NCBI GenBank assembly: GCA_930633495.1 | Contig: CAKNFJ010000001.1 | Location: 2,751,001 to 2,815,000 of the forward strand | Length of the DNA: 64,000 nucleotides | From: Hyphomicrobiales bacterium | Lineage (GTDB): Bacteria > Pseudomonadota > Alphaproteobacteria > Rhizobiales > Beijerinckiaceae | Direction of reading: 5' to 3' | Shown here: piece by piece, positions 1 to 8,337 of the stretch | How positions within the stretch are numbered: position 1 is the stretch's first letter | Layout of the letters: the number at the start of each line of letters is the position of its first letter | Position numbers and translations under genes: made by a program | The notes under the pieces: generated by a model | Told to the model about the DNA's origin: nothing | Seen by the model: only the letters and a program-made list of their open reading frames with translations | The model's database searches: none

Positions 1-398
1 TCCGGACAAGAGGCCGGACAGCCGCCAGGGGTTGGAAGACGGATGGAGGGGATGGACATCCCTCAAATCACGCTTCCCAGTCTCCGCAAGGAGATTGTTC
101 CCCGACACAGACCGGCAGCCGGAGGCAAAACCGGCGAACCCCGAATCTCCACGGGGGACGCAGCTTAAAGCAACGACGGAGCGGGCTTTTTTGGTCTCGT
201 TGGCTTTCCACAGGTCAACACCGAAGAGGCTTGTCCTTCATTGCCGGCCGTGCGGGGTCTTCCCCAATCGAACGGTGTTTCGGGTCCGGACGGCTCGTCC
301 GCTGTAGCAGGCGTCTCCAAAGCGCCTCGCCTCAGCAACGATTCGATCCGGCGATACATCGCATCGACGCCGCTTGCGTCGTAGGGGAGTCGCGTCTC
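1..398 (+). promoter_or_regulatory. Long leader of ornithine decarboxylase, possible speF RNA motif
   Basis: About 400 bases precede the decarboxylase start and hold no convincing gene. Small hairpins are visible: TCCGG/CCGGA at 1-18, and CCCCG/CGGGG near 140-155. A G+C block followed by a T run lies at 178-190. Alphaproteobacterial ornithine decarboxylase genes are known to carry a structured leader called the speF motif (Corbino et al. type RNA motifs). The position and gene context fit that motif. I cannot fold or align the sequence here, so the assignment is inference. The left window edge may cut the upstream part of the element. Confidence 0.35.
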
Positions 399-1544
399 AT
401 GACCGACCGCATCCGTGAGTTTCTTCGCACCCGTCGTGAGGACGGTCCTTGCGTCGTCATCGACACCGATGTCGTGCGCGAGAACTATCATGCCTTCGCC
501 CGCGCGCTGCCCGACACCCGCGTCTTTTACGCGGTGAAGGCCAACCCGGCGCCGGAGGTGCTCGCCCTGCTCGCCAAGCTCGGCTCCTGCTTCGACTGCG
601 CCTCGGTCGTCGAGATCGAGCTCGCGCTCGCGGCCGGCGCTACCGCCGACCGCATCTCCTTCGGCAACACCATCAAGAAGGAGCGCGACGTCGCGCGTGC
701 CATGGAGCTGGGCGTGCGCCTGTTCGCCGTCGACTGCACGGCCGAGGTCGAGAAGGTCGCCCGCTCCGCCGAGAAGACCGGCACGAAGGATGCGCGCATC
801 TTCTGCCGCATCCTCTGCGACGGTGCCGGCGCCGACTGGCCGCTCTCGCGCAAGTTCGGCTGCGTGCCCGAGATGGCCGCGGACGTGCTCGAGCACGGCC
901 ATCGCCTCGGCCTTCATGCCTATGGCATCTCGTTCCACGTCGGCTCGCAGCAGGCCAATGTGAACGCCTGGGATTCGGCCCTGGCCTCGGCCTCGGCGAT
1001 CTTCAAGGAATGCGCCACCCGCGGTATCTCGCTGTCGATGGTCAACCTCGGCGGCGGCTTCCCGGCGCGCTACCTGAAGCCGATTCCGGGCGTGCCGTCC
1101 TATGGCGACGCGATCTTCCGGGCGCTGTCGAAGCATTTCGGCAACCAGCTGCCCGAGACGATCATCGAGCCGGGCCGCGGCATGGTCGGCGAAGCCGGCC
1201 TGATCGAGGCCGAGGTCGTGCTGATCTCGAAGAAGGCCGAGTCGGACGAGGTCCGCTGGGTCTATCTTGATATCGGCAAGTTCAACGGTCTCGCCGAGAC
1301 CATGGACGAGGCGATCCGCTACCCCATCCGCACCGTGCGCGATGGCGATGCGACCGTCCCGTGCGTGCTCGCCGGCCCGACCTGCGACTCGGTCGACGTC
1401 ATGTACGAGAAGACCCCGTACATGCTGCCCTTCTCGCTGGAGATCGGCGACAAGGTGCTGATTGAGGGCACGGGCGCCTATACGACGACCTATTCGGCCG
1501 TCGCCTTCAACGGCTTCCCGCCGCTGAAGCAGTACGTCATCTGA
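399..1544 (+). CDS. Ornithine/lysine decarboxylase, type III PLP fold
   Basis: The predicted product (381 aa) decarboxylates ornithine to putrescine in the cytosol. It has the alanine-racemase-like N-terminal barrel with the PLP lysine in YAVKANP (Lys47). A glycine-rich phosphate-binding segment (NLGGGFP) and the C-terminal catalytic cysteine motif GPTCDSVD follow. Length matches the short bacterial eukaryotic-type decarboxylases. The frame is open further upstream to 231, but ATG399 is chosen because family homology begins just after it. Homospermidine synthase lies downstream on the same strand, so the two probably form one polyamine route. Lysine use cannot be excluded from sequence. Confidence 0.93.
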   Translation: MTDRIREFLRTRREDGPCVVIDTDVVRENYHAFARALPDTRVFYAVKANPAPEVLALLAKLGSCFDCASVVEIELALAAGATADRISFGNTIKKERDVARAMELGVRLFAVDCTAEVEKVARSAEKTGTKDARIFCRILCDGAGADWPLSRKFGCVPEMAADVLEHGHRLGLHAYGISFHVGSQQANVNAWDSALASASAIFKECATRGISLSMVNLGGGFPARYLKPIPGVPSYGDAIFRALSKHFGNQLPETIIEPGRGMVGEAGLIEAEVVLISKKAESDEVRWVYLDIGKFNGLAETMDEAIRYPIRTVRDGDATVPCVLAGPTCDSVDVMYEKTPYMLPFSLEIGDKVLIEGTGAYTTTYSAVAFNGFPPLKQYVI

Positions 1545-1554
1545 CGGAAATTAC

Positions 1555-1574
1555 GGGGCGGCTTCCGCCGCCCC
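1555..1574 (+). terminator. Stem-loop after ornithine decarboxylase
   Basis: GGGGCGGC, loop TTCC, GCCGCCCC forms a perfect 8-bp stem 11 nt after the decarboxylase stop codon. No T tract follows, so it may be a weak terminator or a 3'-end stabiliser. Confidence 0.5.
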
Positions 1575-1777
1575 TATGCCAATCGGGTCCGGCGAAGCGC
1601 CCTGCCGCATGGCAGGCTGTCCGACGCCAGTCGGGTGGAGCGTTCGTGTCTCCAGAACGGAGATGCGGGCGTGGCTCCCGCCGGACCCCCTTCCACACAA
1701 CCCATCCGTTTGTGGCCGCGTCTGCGCGGCGCCGGGAAGGTTCGCCTGAAGGCGAGCGCTCCGGCAGGAGGTGCGTC

Positions 1778-2314
1778 ATGATCACGATCCGCGACGAGAT
1801 CGCCAACGACATTCCCGCCCGCGAGGCGCTGCTCGACCGTTGCCTGGGCGAGCGCCGCACCGCCAAGTCGAGCGAGCGCTTACGCGAGGGCCGTCTGCCG
1901 GCCGATGGGCTCGCCCTGACCGCTGAGCGCGGCGGAGAATTGCTGGCCACCGTCCGCCTTTGGCATGTGGAAGCCAATGGCGTGCCGGCGCTGCTGCTCG
2001 GCCCGCTCGCGGTCAAGCCCGAGCTGCAGGGCGAGGGCCTCGGCAAGGCGATGATGCGCGAGGCGCTCTGGCGCGCCGCGTGCCGTGGACATGGCGCCGT
2101 GATCCTCGTCGGCGATGCGCCCTATTATGCCCGCTTCGGCTTCGATGCCGGGCTGACGCGCGACATCGCCATGCCCGGCCCGGTCGAGCGCGAGCGCTTC
2201 CTTGCGATCGAGCTGCGTGACGGTGCGCTCGACGGCGCAAGCGGCGTGCTGATCGGCACTGGCGCCGCCATCCCCGCGGCCTTCGAAGCGGAGGAGGTGG
2301 CGCAGGCCGCCTGA
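1778..2314 (+). CDS. GNAT family N-acetyltransferase (YhbS-like)
   Basis: A 178-aa acetyl-CoA-dependent N-acetyltransferase. The core GNAT motif is visible as GPLAVKPELQGEGLGKAMM (motif A, roughly residues 70-90), followed by the ILVGDAPYYARFGF strand typical of the COG3153/YhbS group. The start at ATG1778 is supported by a strong CAGGAGGT ribosome site 7 nt upstream, although the frame is open from 1646. It sits between two polyamine-biosynthesis genes on the same strand. Polyamine or tRNA acetylation is conceivable, but nothing in the sequence fixes the substrate. Confidence 0.85.
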   Translation: MITIRDEIANDIPAREALLDRCLGERRTAKSSERLREGRLPADGLALTAERGGELLATVRLWHVEANGVPALLLGPLAVKPELQGEGLGKAMMREALWRAACRGHGAVILVGDAPYYARFGFDAGLTRDIAMPGPVERERFLAIELRDGALDGASGVLIGTGAAIPAAFEAEEVAQAA

Positions 2315-2466
2315 CGCTCCCAACCCATCGTCATCGCGCCGTCATCGCCCGGCGCTTTCCATGCGCTCACCCGCCTGGAAGGCGCTCCGGCGATTGACGG
2401 CGCGATTTTGCGCTCATACGACCCTTTCGACCTTTTTTACCCCCAGAAACCCAGGAGTTTGGAAGA

Positions 2467-3900
2467 ATGACGAATTGGCCCGTCTACGGCGAGATCACCG
2501 GCCCGATCGTGATGATCGGCTTCGGCTCGATCGGCCGCGGTACGCTGCCGCTGCTCGAACGGCACTTCAAGTTCGACAAGAGCCGCTTCGTCGTCATTGC
2601 CCCGGACGATTCCAACCGCCATCTGCTCGACGAGCGCGGCATCCGCTTCATCCAGGAAGCCGTCACCATCGAGAACTACAAGACGATGCTGGAACCCCTG
2701 CTGACCGCCGGCGGCGGGCAGGGCTTCTGCGTCAATCTCTCTTGCGACACCGGCTCGCGCGACATCATGGAGCTCTGCTCCAGCCTCGGCGCGCTCTATA
2801 TCGACACGGTCAACGAGCCCTGGCTCGGCTTCTATTTCGACGAGAGCAAGGGGCCGGGCGAGCGCTCGAACTATGCGCTGCGCGAAATGACGCTGGCCGC
2901 CAAGCGCGCCCGCAAGCCTGGCTCGACGACGGCCGTCTCCTGCTGCGGCGCCAACCCCGGCATGGCTTCCTGGCTCGCCAAGAAAGCCCTGCTGAACGTC
3001 GCCGCCGACATGCGCCTCAACGTGCCGCAGCCGAAGACCCGTGAGGAATGGGCCGGGCTGATGAAGCAGGTCGGCGTCAAGGGCATCCATATCGCCGAGC
3101 GCGACACGCAGCGTTCGAAGAACCCCAAGCCGCCGGGCGTCTTCGTCAACACCTGGTCGGTCGAGGGCTTCATCTCCGAGGGCGTGCAGCCGGCGGAGCT
3201 GGGCTGGGGCACGCATGAGACATGGATGCCGGACAATGCCCGCACCCATGAGACCGGCTCGCAGGCGGCGATCTACCTGATGCAGGCCGGCGCCGAGACC
3301 AAGGTCAGGAGCTGGTGCCCGACGCCGGGGCCGCAATACGGCTTCCTGGTGACGCATAACGAGTCGATCTCGATCGCGGACTATTTCACCGTGCGCGACG
3401 AGACCGGCAAGGCGATCTACCGGCCGACCTGCCACTACGCCTACCACCCCGCGAACGACGCGGTGCTGTCGCTGCACGAGATGTTCGGCAGTGGCCGCCC
3501 GCAGGAGGAGCACCACATCCTCGAGGAGAACGAGGTCGTCGACGGTATCGACGAGCTCGGCGTGCTGCTCTACGGCCACGACAAGGGTGCCTATTGGTTC
3601 GGCTCGCAGCTTTCGACCGAGGAAGCGCGCAAGCTCGCTCCCTACCAGACCGCGACCGGCCTGCAGGTCACCTCGGCCGTGCTTGCCGGCATGGTCTGGG
3701 CGCTCGAGAACCCGAAGGCCGGTATCGTCGAGGTCGAGGAGATGGATCTCGACCGCTGCCTCGCGATCCAGATGCCCTATCTCGGGCCGGTGAAGGGCTA
3801 CTACACCGACTGGACGCCGCTCGATGGCCGCCCGGGACTGTTCCCGGAGGACATCGATACCAGCGATCCCTGGCAGTTCAGGAACATCCTGGTTCGGTGA
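2467..3900 (+). CDS. hss: Homospermidine synthase
   Basis: A 477-aa NAD-dependent enzyme that makes sym-homospermidine from putrescine, the main long polyamine of many alphaproteobacteria. The N-terminal Rossmann motif is MIGFGSIGRG, followed by an acidic strand end (VVIAPDD). The remainder matches the saccharopine-dehydrogenase-like bacterial homospermidine synthases in length and motifs (for example CCGANPGMASW). CAGGAG lies about 12 nt before ATG2467. Its putrescine substrate would come from the decarboxylase at 399-1544. Confidence 0.93.
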   Translation: MTNWPVYGEITGPIVMIGFGSIGRGTLPLLERHFKFDKSRFVVIAPDDSNRHLLDERGIRFIQEAVTIENYKTMLEPLLTAGGGQGFCVNLSCDTGSRDIMELCSSLGALYIDTVNEPWLGFYFDESKGPGERSNYALREMTLAAKRARKPGSTTAVSCCGANPGMASWLAKKALLNVAADMRLNVPQPKTREEWAGLMKQVGVKGIHIAERDTQRSKNPKPPGVFVNTWSVEGFISEGVQPAELGWGTHETWMPDNARTHETGSQAAIYLMQAGAETKVRSWCPTPGPQYGFLVTHNESISIADYFTVRDETGKAIYRPTCHYAYHPANDAVLSLHEMFGSGRPQEEHHILEENEVVDGIDELGVLLYGHDKGAYWFGSQLSTEEARKLAPYQTATGLQVTSAVLAGMVWALENPKAGIVEVEEMDLDRCLAIQMPYLGPVKGYYTDWTPLDGRPGLFPEDIDTSDPWQFRNILVR

Positions 3901-3919
3901 TAGGCGCTATTTGAAGGGC

Positions 3920-4091
3920 GTCATCCCGTGCGCGCTGCGGCACGCAGTGCTGCTGCGCAGACACGGGACCGTTTTCCGATAAGGGCGCCTCTCGTACAGG
4001 GAGGCGCCCTTTCGCTTGAACGATTCCCTCTCGTCGTGCGATCCCGCATCTGCGCAGCAGCACTATCGTGCCGCAGCGCGTGCGGGATGAC
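3920..4091. repeat. Inverted pair of about 50-bp REP-like repeats
   Basis: The segment 3920-3968, beginning GTCATCCCG, is repeated in inverted orientation at 4042-4091. Only a handful of mismatches separate the arms; they share CGCGCTGCGGCACG and AGTGCTGCTGCGCAGA. The pair brackets the hairpin at 3981-4011 between two convergent genes. This is the arrangement of bacterial interspersed mosaic/REP doublets. Confidence 0.8.
3981..4011. terminator. Bidirectional terminator between hss and MFS gene
   Basis: AAGGGCGCCTC, 9-nt loop, GAGGCGCCCTT: an 11-bp perfect stem. The A and T ends give a short T run in both directions. It lies between the convergent homospermidine synthase and MFS genes. Confidence 0.75.
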
Positions 4092-4111
4092 ACCCTATGA
4101 TTTAAGGAGCG

Positions 4112-5509
4112 CTATGATTTGCGGGTGACCTTCACCCCTGCCAGCAGCGCCGCGCCTGCCAGGAAGAACACGATCAGCACGGCGAGGCCCGCGCGCTGGC
4201 TGGCGAAGATCGTCGTCGCCAGCGCGACCAGCGTCGGCCCCATGAACGACGTGACCTTGCCCGACAGGGCGAAGAGCCCGAAGAACTCGCCGATGCGGCC
4301 GGGCGGCGCGAGCCGCGCCATCAGGCTGCGTGAGGCCGCCTGCAAGGGGCCGGCGACGAGCCCGATCAACAGGCCCAGGGCCAGATAGACCCGCTCCGGC
4401 ACGGAGGCATAGAGTCCGTCACCGGGCATGGGCGGTGCCGCCGGAATCACGAAGAAGATATGATCGGCGCTCAGCGAGAGGATGCCGAGGCAGGCGAAGA
4501 GCAGGCAGGCGATGGCGCCGAGCACCACCGGCTTGCCGCCGATGGCATCGTCGAGCTTGCCGCCAGCCCAGGCGCCCAGCGTGCCGGTGACGGTGAGCAG
4601 GATGCCGAAGATGCCGAGCTCGATGGTCTGCCAGCCGAAGACGCCGGCGGCATAGATGCCGCCGAAGGCGAAAAGCGCGACCAGCGCGTCCTGATAGATC
4701 ATGTTGGCGAGCAGGAAGCGGCCGAGCGAGGGCAGTTTCGGCAGCTCGGCCAGCGTGTTCTTCAGCCGCCCCACGCCGCCCCTGGCCGCCTCGGCGAGGC
4801 TCAGGCCGGTCTTGCGCGAATCCGGGGTGAACAGGAACATCGGCGTGACGAAGACCACGAACCACAGCGCGGTCAGCGGGCCGGAAAAGCGATCTCCCTC
4901 GCGCGCCGCGGCATCGAGCCCGAGGATCGGCGCGATGCCGGCTAGCGTCCTGCCGGTCTGCGGATCGGCGGCCAGCAGGCCGAGCGTGATCGCAAGCGAG
5001 AGCAGCCCGCCGAGATAGCCGATGGCCCAGCCGGTGCCCGAGAGCCAGCCCAGGCGCTCCGGCGGTACCAGCCGCGTCATCATCGCGTTGTTGAAAGTGG
5101 TGGCGAATTCGGCGCCGACCGTCGCGATGATGAAGCCGGCGAGTGCGATCGGGACCGCCGCGGTCGAGCCGGGCACGGCGAACCAGAGCATGGCCGAACC
5201 GATCACCAGCAGCGCGCCGAAGGCGGCGATCCAGGGCTTGCGCGGCCCGGTCCTGTCCGCGATGCCGCCGAGCAGGGGGGAGAGCAGGGCGATGCAGAAG
5301 CCGGCGAAGCCGGTGGCGTAGCCCCAGAGGGCCTGTCCGTCGGCTGCATCCTTCGCCAGCGCCGAGGCGAAGAAGGGCGCGAAGACGAAGGTGGTAATCA
5401 GGGTGAAGAAGGGCTGTGCCGCCCAGTCGAAAAACAGCCACGCTGTGACCGCGCGGCGCGGTGGCCAGGCGGTCGGCGGGGTTTTGGCCGGCGGCGTGGC
5501 GATGGTCAC
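4112..5509 (-). CDS. MFS transporter, UMF1 (Atg22-like) family
   Basis: A predicted inner-membrane transporter of 465 aa with about 12 hydrophobic segments. The opening WLFFDWAAQPFFTLITTFVFAPFFA and the GIADRTGPRKPW loop between helices 2 and 3 are typical of the UMF1 group. The frame is open up to 5641, but the likely start is GTG5509. Its last bases form GTGA with the stop of the upstream LON-domain gene, indicating translational coupling. Substrate is unknown. It is the last gene of a minus-strand group with the LON protein, thioredoxin and prolyl-tRNA deacylase. Confidence 0.85.
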   Translation of the reverse strand: MTIATPPAKTPPTAWPPRRAVTAWLFFDWAAQPFFTLITTFVFAPFFASALAKDAADGQALWGYATGFAGFCIALLSPLLGGIADRTGPRKPWIAAFGALLVIGSAMLWFAVPGSTAAVPIALAGFIIATVGAEFATTFNNAMMTRLVPPERLGWLSGTGWAIGYLGGLLSLAITLGLLAADPQTGRTLAGIAPILGLDAAAREGDRFSGPLTALWFVVFVTPMFLFTPDSRKTGLSLAEAARGGVGRLKNTLAELPKLPSLGRFLLANMIYQDALVALFAFGGIYAAGVFGWQTIELGIFGILLTVTGTLGAWAGGKLDDAIGGKPVVLGAIACLLFACLGILSLSADHIFFVIPAAPPMPGDGLYASVPERVYLALGLLIGLVAGPLQAASRSLMARLAPPGRIGEFFGLFALSGKVTSFMGPTLVALATTIFASQRAGLAVLIVFFLAGAALLAGVKVTRKS

Positions 5510-6177
5510 TGCAGAGTCGTGTCCGGATCGTTGCCGCCGCGGGCGAGCTCGATCTCGGTGATCGCCACCAGCACTTCGGCGCGGTCCTTGAGTGTTGGTG
5601 CTTCGAGCAGGGCCTGCTTCTCGCGCGGGCCGAACGGGCACATCATCGACAGGGCGTTGACCAGGGCCTCGTTGGGCGCCTCGTTGACGCCCTTCCAGTC
5701 GATCTTGAGGTCGTTTGCCTTGGCGAAGTCGCGCAACGCCTTGAGCAGGCCCTTGCGGTCGACCGCGTCCTCGCCGGTGCGGGCGACGAAATCGGTGACG
5801 AAAGGCTCGTAGTCGACCCGCGCCTGCCGATAGGCCGTCGCGACCGGCAATTCGTCGACCAGCCGGAACCGGCTGATCCCGGTGAGCGTGACGATGTAGC
5901 GCCCGTCACCTGTCTCCGCGAACTGGGTGATGCGGCCGATGCAGCCGATCCTGAGCAGCGGCGGAATCTCCGGCTGGCGGCCGGTTTCCGGCTCGGGCTG
6001 GATCATGCCGATGACGCGCTCGGCCCTCAGCGCATCGTCGATCATGGCGAGATAGCGCGGCTCGAAGATGTTGAGCGGCATCTGGCCGCGCGGCAGCAGC
6101 AGGGCACCGCTCAAGGGGAAGAGCGGGATCACTTCAGGGCAATCCCCGGCCCCCTCATAGACGGCGTTCATGCCCAT
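5506..6177 (-). CDS. LON peptidase substrate-binding domain protein
   Basis: A 223-aa protein consisting mainly of the Lon N-terminal (PUA-like) domain. The diagnostic start is IPLFPLSGALLLPRGQMPLNIFEPRY. It has no AAA+ or protease domain, so it is not Lon itself. Such stand-alone proteins are common next to thioredoxin/CnoX genes in alphaproteobacteria, as here (23-nt gap to the upstream gene). The product is probably a cytosolic substrate- or partner-binding protein. The exact role is unknown. Confidence 0.88.
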   Translation of the reverse strand: MGMNAVYEGAGDCPEVIPLFPLSGALLLPRGQMPLNIFEPRYLAMIDDALRAERVIGMIQPEPETGRQPEIPPLLRIGCIGRITQFAETGDGRYIVTLTGISRFRLVDELPVATAYRQARVDYEPFVTDFVARTGEDAVDRKGLLKALRDFAKANDLKIDWKGVNEAPNEALVNALSMMCPFGPREKQALLEAPTLKDRAEVLVAITEIELARGGNDPDTTLQ

Positions 6178-6200
6178 GCGCGCTTCCGTCCTCGCGGCGG

Positions 6201-7100
6201 TCAGGAGAACAACAGGGTCGACAGCTTGCGACGGCCCGCCACGCTCGCCTCGTCCATCGGCCCCCAGGCCTCGAAGAACTGCAGCAGTTGCTTGCGCGCG
6301 CCATCGTCGTTCCAGCCTCTGTCGGCCCTGATGATGGCGATCAGATGGTCGACCGCCTCCTCGCGCCTGTCGCGGGCGCTGAGAGCCAGCGCCAGGTCGA
6401 AGCGGGCCTGATGATCCTTGGGATTGGCCGCGACCTTCGCTTCCAGTTCGGCGGTGTCGCCGAGCGAGGCGGCCTGTTCGGCGAGCTCGATCGCCGCGTA
6501 CACTGCGGCGATGGCCGGGTCACCGGCCTTGTCCTGCGGCGCCATGGCGAGGATGCCCTTGGCGCCCTCGGTATCGCCGGTGTCAAGATGCAGCCGGGCG
6601 AGCCCCGCAATGGCGGCGAGGTTGTCGGGCTCCATCTGGAGCACGCCGGCATAGAGCTCGCTCGCGCCGGCCGGGTCGCCGGCCTCGATCGCCGCCCGCG
6701 CAGCTTCGATCAGTTCCTCCGTCGCCCCCGGTCCCATCGGGCCGACGAGCCGCTCGATGAAGGCCTTCACTTGGCTTTCCGGCTGGGCGCCCATGAAGCC
6801 GTCGATCGGCTGGCCCTGCTTGAAGGCGATGACGGCCGGAATCGACTGGATGCCGAGCTGGCCGGGGATCTGCGGGTGCTCGTCGATGTTCATCTTGACG
6901 AGCTTGACCTTGCCGCCGGCGGCCTTGACCACCTTCTCGATGACCGGGGTGAGCTGCTTGCAGGGGCCGCACCAGGGCGCCCAGAAGTCGATCAGCACCG
7001 GCTGCTTCATCGATTCGGCGATGACGTCCTGGCGGAAGCCCTGCGTCGTGGTGTCCTTGATCAGGCCGGATTGTTCGGCCGCCTCGCCATTGACCAGCAT
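6201..7100 (-). CDS. ybbN: Thioredoxin-like co-chaperone CnoX/YbbN
   Basis: A two-part protein of about 299 aa. An N-terminal thioredoxin fold carries the active site WCGPC (residues 43-47). A C-terminal half of TPR-like helices rich in Ala and Glu follows, as in CnoX (YbbN), which protects and hands over oxidation-prone clients. Both cysteines are kept, unlike the E. coli protein, so it may be redox active. ATG7100 is preferred because a GAAGGGCG site precedes it. In-frame starts at 7169 and between the two would add up to 23 residues and leave only 12 nt to the upstream deacylase gene. Confidence 0.88.
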   Translation of the reverse strand: MLVNGEAAEQSGLIKDTTTQGFRQDVIAESMKQPVLIDFWAPWCGPCKQLTPVIEKVVKAAGGKVKLVKMNIDEHPQIPGQLGIQSIPAVIAFKQGQPIDGFMGAQPESQVKAFIERLVGPMGPGATEELIEAARAAIEAGDPAGASELYAGVLQMEPDNLAAIAGLARLHLDTGDTEGAKGILAMAPQDKAGDPAIAAVYAAIELAEQAASLGDTAELEAKVAANPKDHQARFDLALALSARDRREEAVDHLIAIIRADRGWNDDGARKQLLQFFEAWGPMDEASVAGRRKLSTLLFS

Positions 7101-7181
7101 GGGTCGCCCTTCGTGATGCTTCGTCGAAATCTGCGGCATGCCGCTGCGGCCGCCTGTCGGTTGGCCCATAGATGGGGAGCT

Positions 7182-7706
7182 TTAGCCGTTCTGTCCATCG
7201 GGCGGGACGGGCAAATCGACGATCAGCGGCTCATGGCCGGTCCCGCGGAAAAACGCCAGCAACCCATCGCGGCTGACGCGCAGCGTCGCCGTGTTGATCA
7301 GAGGGTGGAAGTTGACGTCCTCGCCCGTCGCGAGGGTGGCGTCCAGCACCATGGTCACCTCGCCGGCGCGATCGTTGATCACGGCGAAGGCGGTGACGGA
7401 GCCCGGCGTGACGCCGAGCTTCTCCATCAGGAGCTCGGCGGAGCCGAAGGAGAGCCGGCCGCTGGCGCCGATCCTCTCATGCAGGCGCTTGAGATCGATT
7501 CGTGCGTGAGCCTCGGCCGAGACCAGGAATAGGCGCCCCTTCTTGTCCTTGAGGAACAGGTTCTTGGTGTGATGGCCGACCATCTCGTCGCGATGCGGCG
7601 CCGTCTCGGCGACGGTGAAGACGGCGGGGTGATCAGTGCGGTGGAAGGCGATGCCGCTGTCGGAGAGATGCGCGCAGAGCTGGTCGGGAGTGACGGGCAT
7701 GTTCAT
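7182..7706 (-). CDS. Prolyl-tRNA deacylase (YbaK/ProX editing domain)
   Basis: A free-standing trans-editing hydrolase of about 174 aa that clears mischarged Ala-tRNA(Pro) or a related misacylated tRNA. It shows the YbaK/EbsC fold motifs, including the conserved lysine strand HTKNLFLKDKKGRLFL and GSVTAFAVIND near the C-terminal half. The frame is open from 7751, but ATG7706 (MNMPVTPD) gives the usual family length. It is the first gene of the minus-strand group continuing into ybbN. The divergent tRNA-Gly gene lies about 240 bp away. Confidence 0.87.
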   Translation of the reverse strand: MNMPVTPDQLCAHLSDSGIAFHRTDHPAVFTVAETAPHRDEMVGHHTKNLFLKDKKGRLFLVSAEAHARIDLKRLHERIGASGRLSFGSAELLMEKLGVTPGSVTAFAVINDRAGEVTMVLDATLATGEDVNFHPLINTATLRVSRDGLLAFFRGTGHEPLIVDLPVPPDGQNG

Positions 7707-7949
7707 CGTGGGCAGGGCCGGTGATCGCAAATATCGGAACGGGTCTGGCACGGTGCTTTTCCGCCATCGAGGGCGGGGATGAGGCGCCGTTCGCGTTGCC
7801 TAGCCTCGCCTCGTTCGGACGGCAAGTCGCCGTGTCGGAGGGGGAGTTATCAACGGTCGGCAAAAAAACTTTCGGGAGGTGCTTGCACTCCGCCGCGCTT
7901 TGGGGCAATAACCCGGCCGCGCCGCCAGAACGGCGCGACTGTCTCGGAT

Positions 7950-8024
7950 GCGGGTGTAGCTCAGGGGTAGAGCACAACCTTGCCAAGGTTGGGGTCGAGG
8001 GTTCGAATCCCTTCGCCCGCTCCA
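7950..8024 (+). tRNA. tRNA-Gly (anticodon GCC)
   Basis: A full cloverleaf can be drawn: acceptor GCGGGTG paired with CGCCCGC (one G-T wobble), D-arm GCTCAGGGGTAGAGC, anticodon stem-loop CCTTGCCAAGG, T-arm GAGGGTTCGAATCCCTT, and encoded CCA. The anticodon GCC reads GGC/GGT. It is the attachment-type target of the island that follows. Confidence 0.97.
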
Positions 8025-8088
8025 GACAATCTCAAGGCTTAAGAAGCATGCAAGCGTCGGATCTTCCGGCGCTTTTTGCTTTTTGGGC
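7979..8088 (+). repeat. Left copy of tRNA-Gly 3' direct repeat (attL-like)
   Basis: From the anticodon loop of tRNA-Gly through its terminator, about 105 bases recur in the same orientation at 14272-14380. Differences are a few bases in the T-arm, a 4-base patch after CTCAAG, and T-run lengths. Paired with the right copy it delimits a 6.3-kb island. Confidence 0.85.
8054..8077 (+). terminator. Terminator of tRNA-Gly
   Basis: GCGTCGGA, 3-nt loop, TCCGGCGC (8 bp with one G-T) is followed by TTTTT. It lies 30 nt after the tRNA CCA end. Confidence 0.75.
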
Positions 8089-8337
8089 CTGCTGGATTCG
8101 AAGACATTTTCAGAACGGTCCGAGAACCCGCGGTTACATCACGGTTACAGGCACATCCAATATCTCCTCAGAACTCTCTGAGCTCCTCGACTGGATGCGT
8201 ATCGAGTAGACTAGCTGGTGCAGAGTGTTCCCAAGGACCTTCTGTGATGCTGTATGACGGGTGTAAGCTACTAGGCGGCGTTGACTAACCGCCGGATTCT
8301 GCGAGGTTCGCTCTGTCGAACGAGGTAGGCGCTACAG
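8089..8337. other. Gene-free left end of the island
   Basis: No supported gene is found in these 250 bases. The only structure noted is the tandem CGGTTACA pair at 8131-8138 and 8142-8149 (11-bp period). That could be an arm-type integrase site or a regulator box left from the element that entered at tRNA-Gly. Base composition begins to turn A+T-rich here. Confidence 0.4.

Noticed and set aside
231..398. N-terminal extension of ornithine decarboxylase in the open frame
   Set aside because: The translated extension is basic and unlike the family, and ATG399 gives the normal length.
165..1136. Long minus-strand frame opposite ornithine decarboxylase
   Set aside because: High G+C makes long antisense frames common. 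Its composition is Arg/Ala/Gly-rich without motifs and the plus-strand gene is clear.
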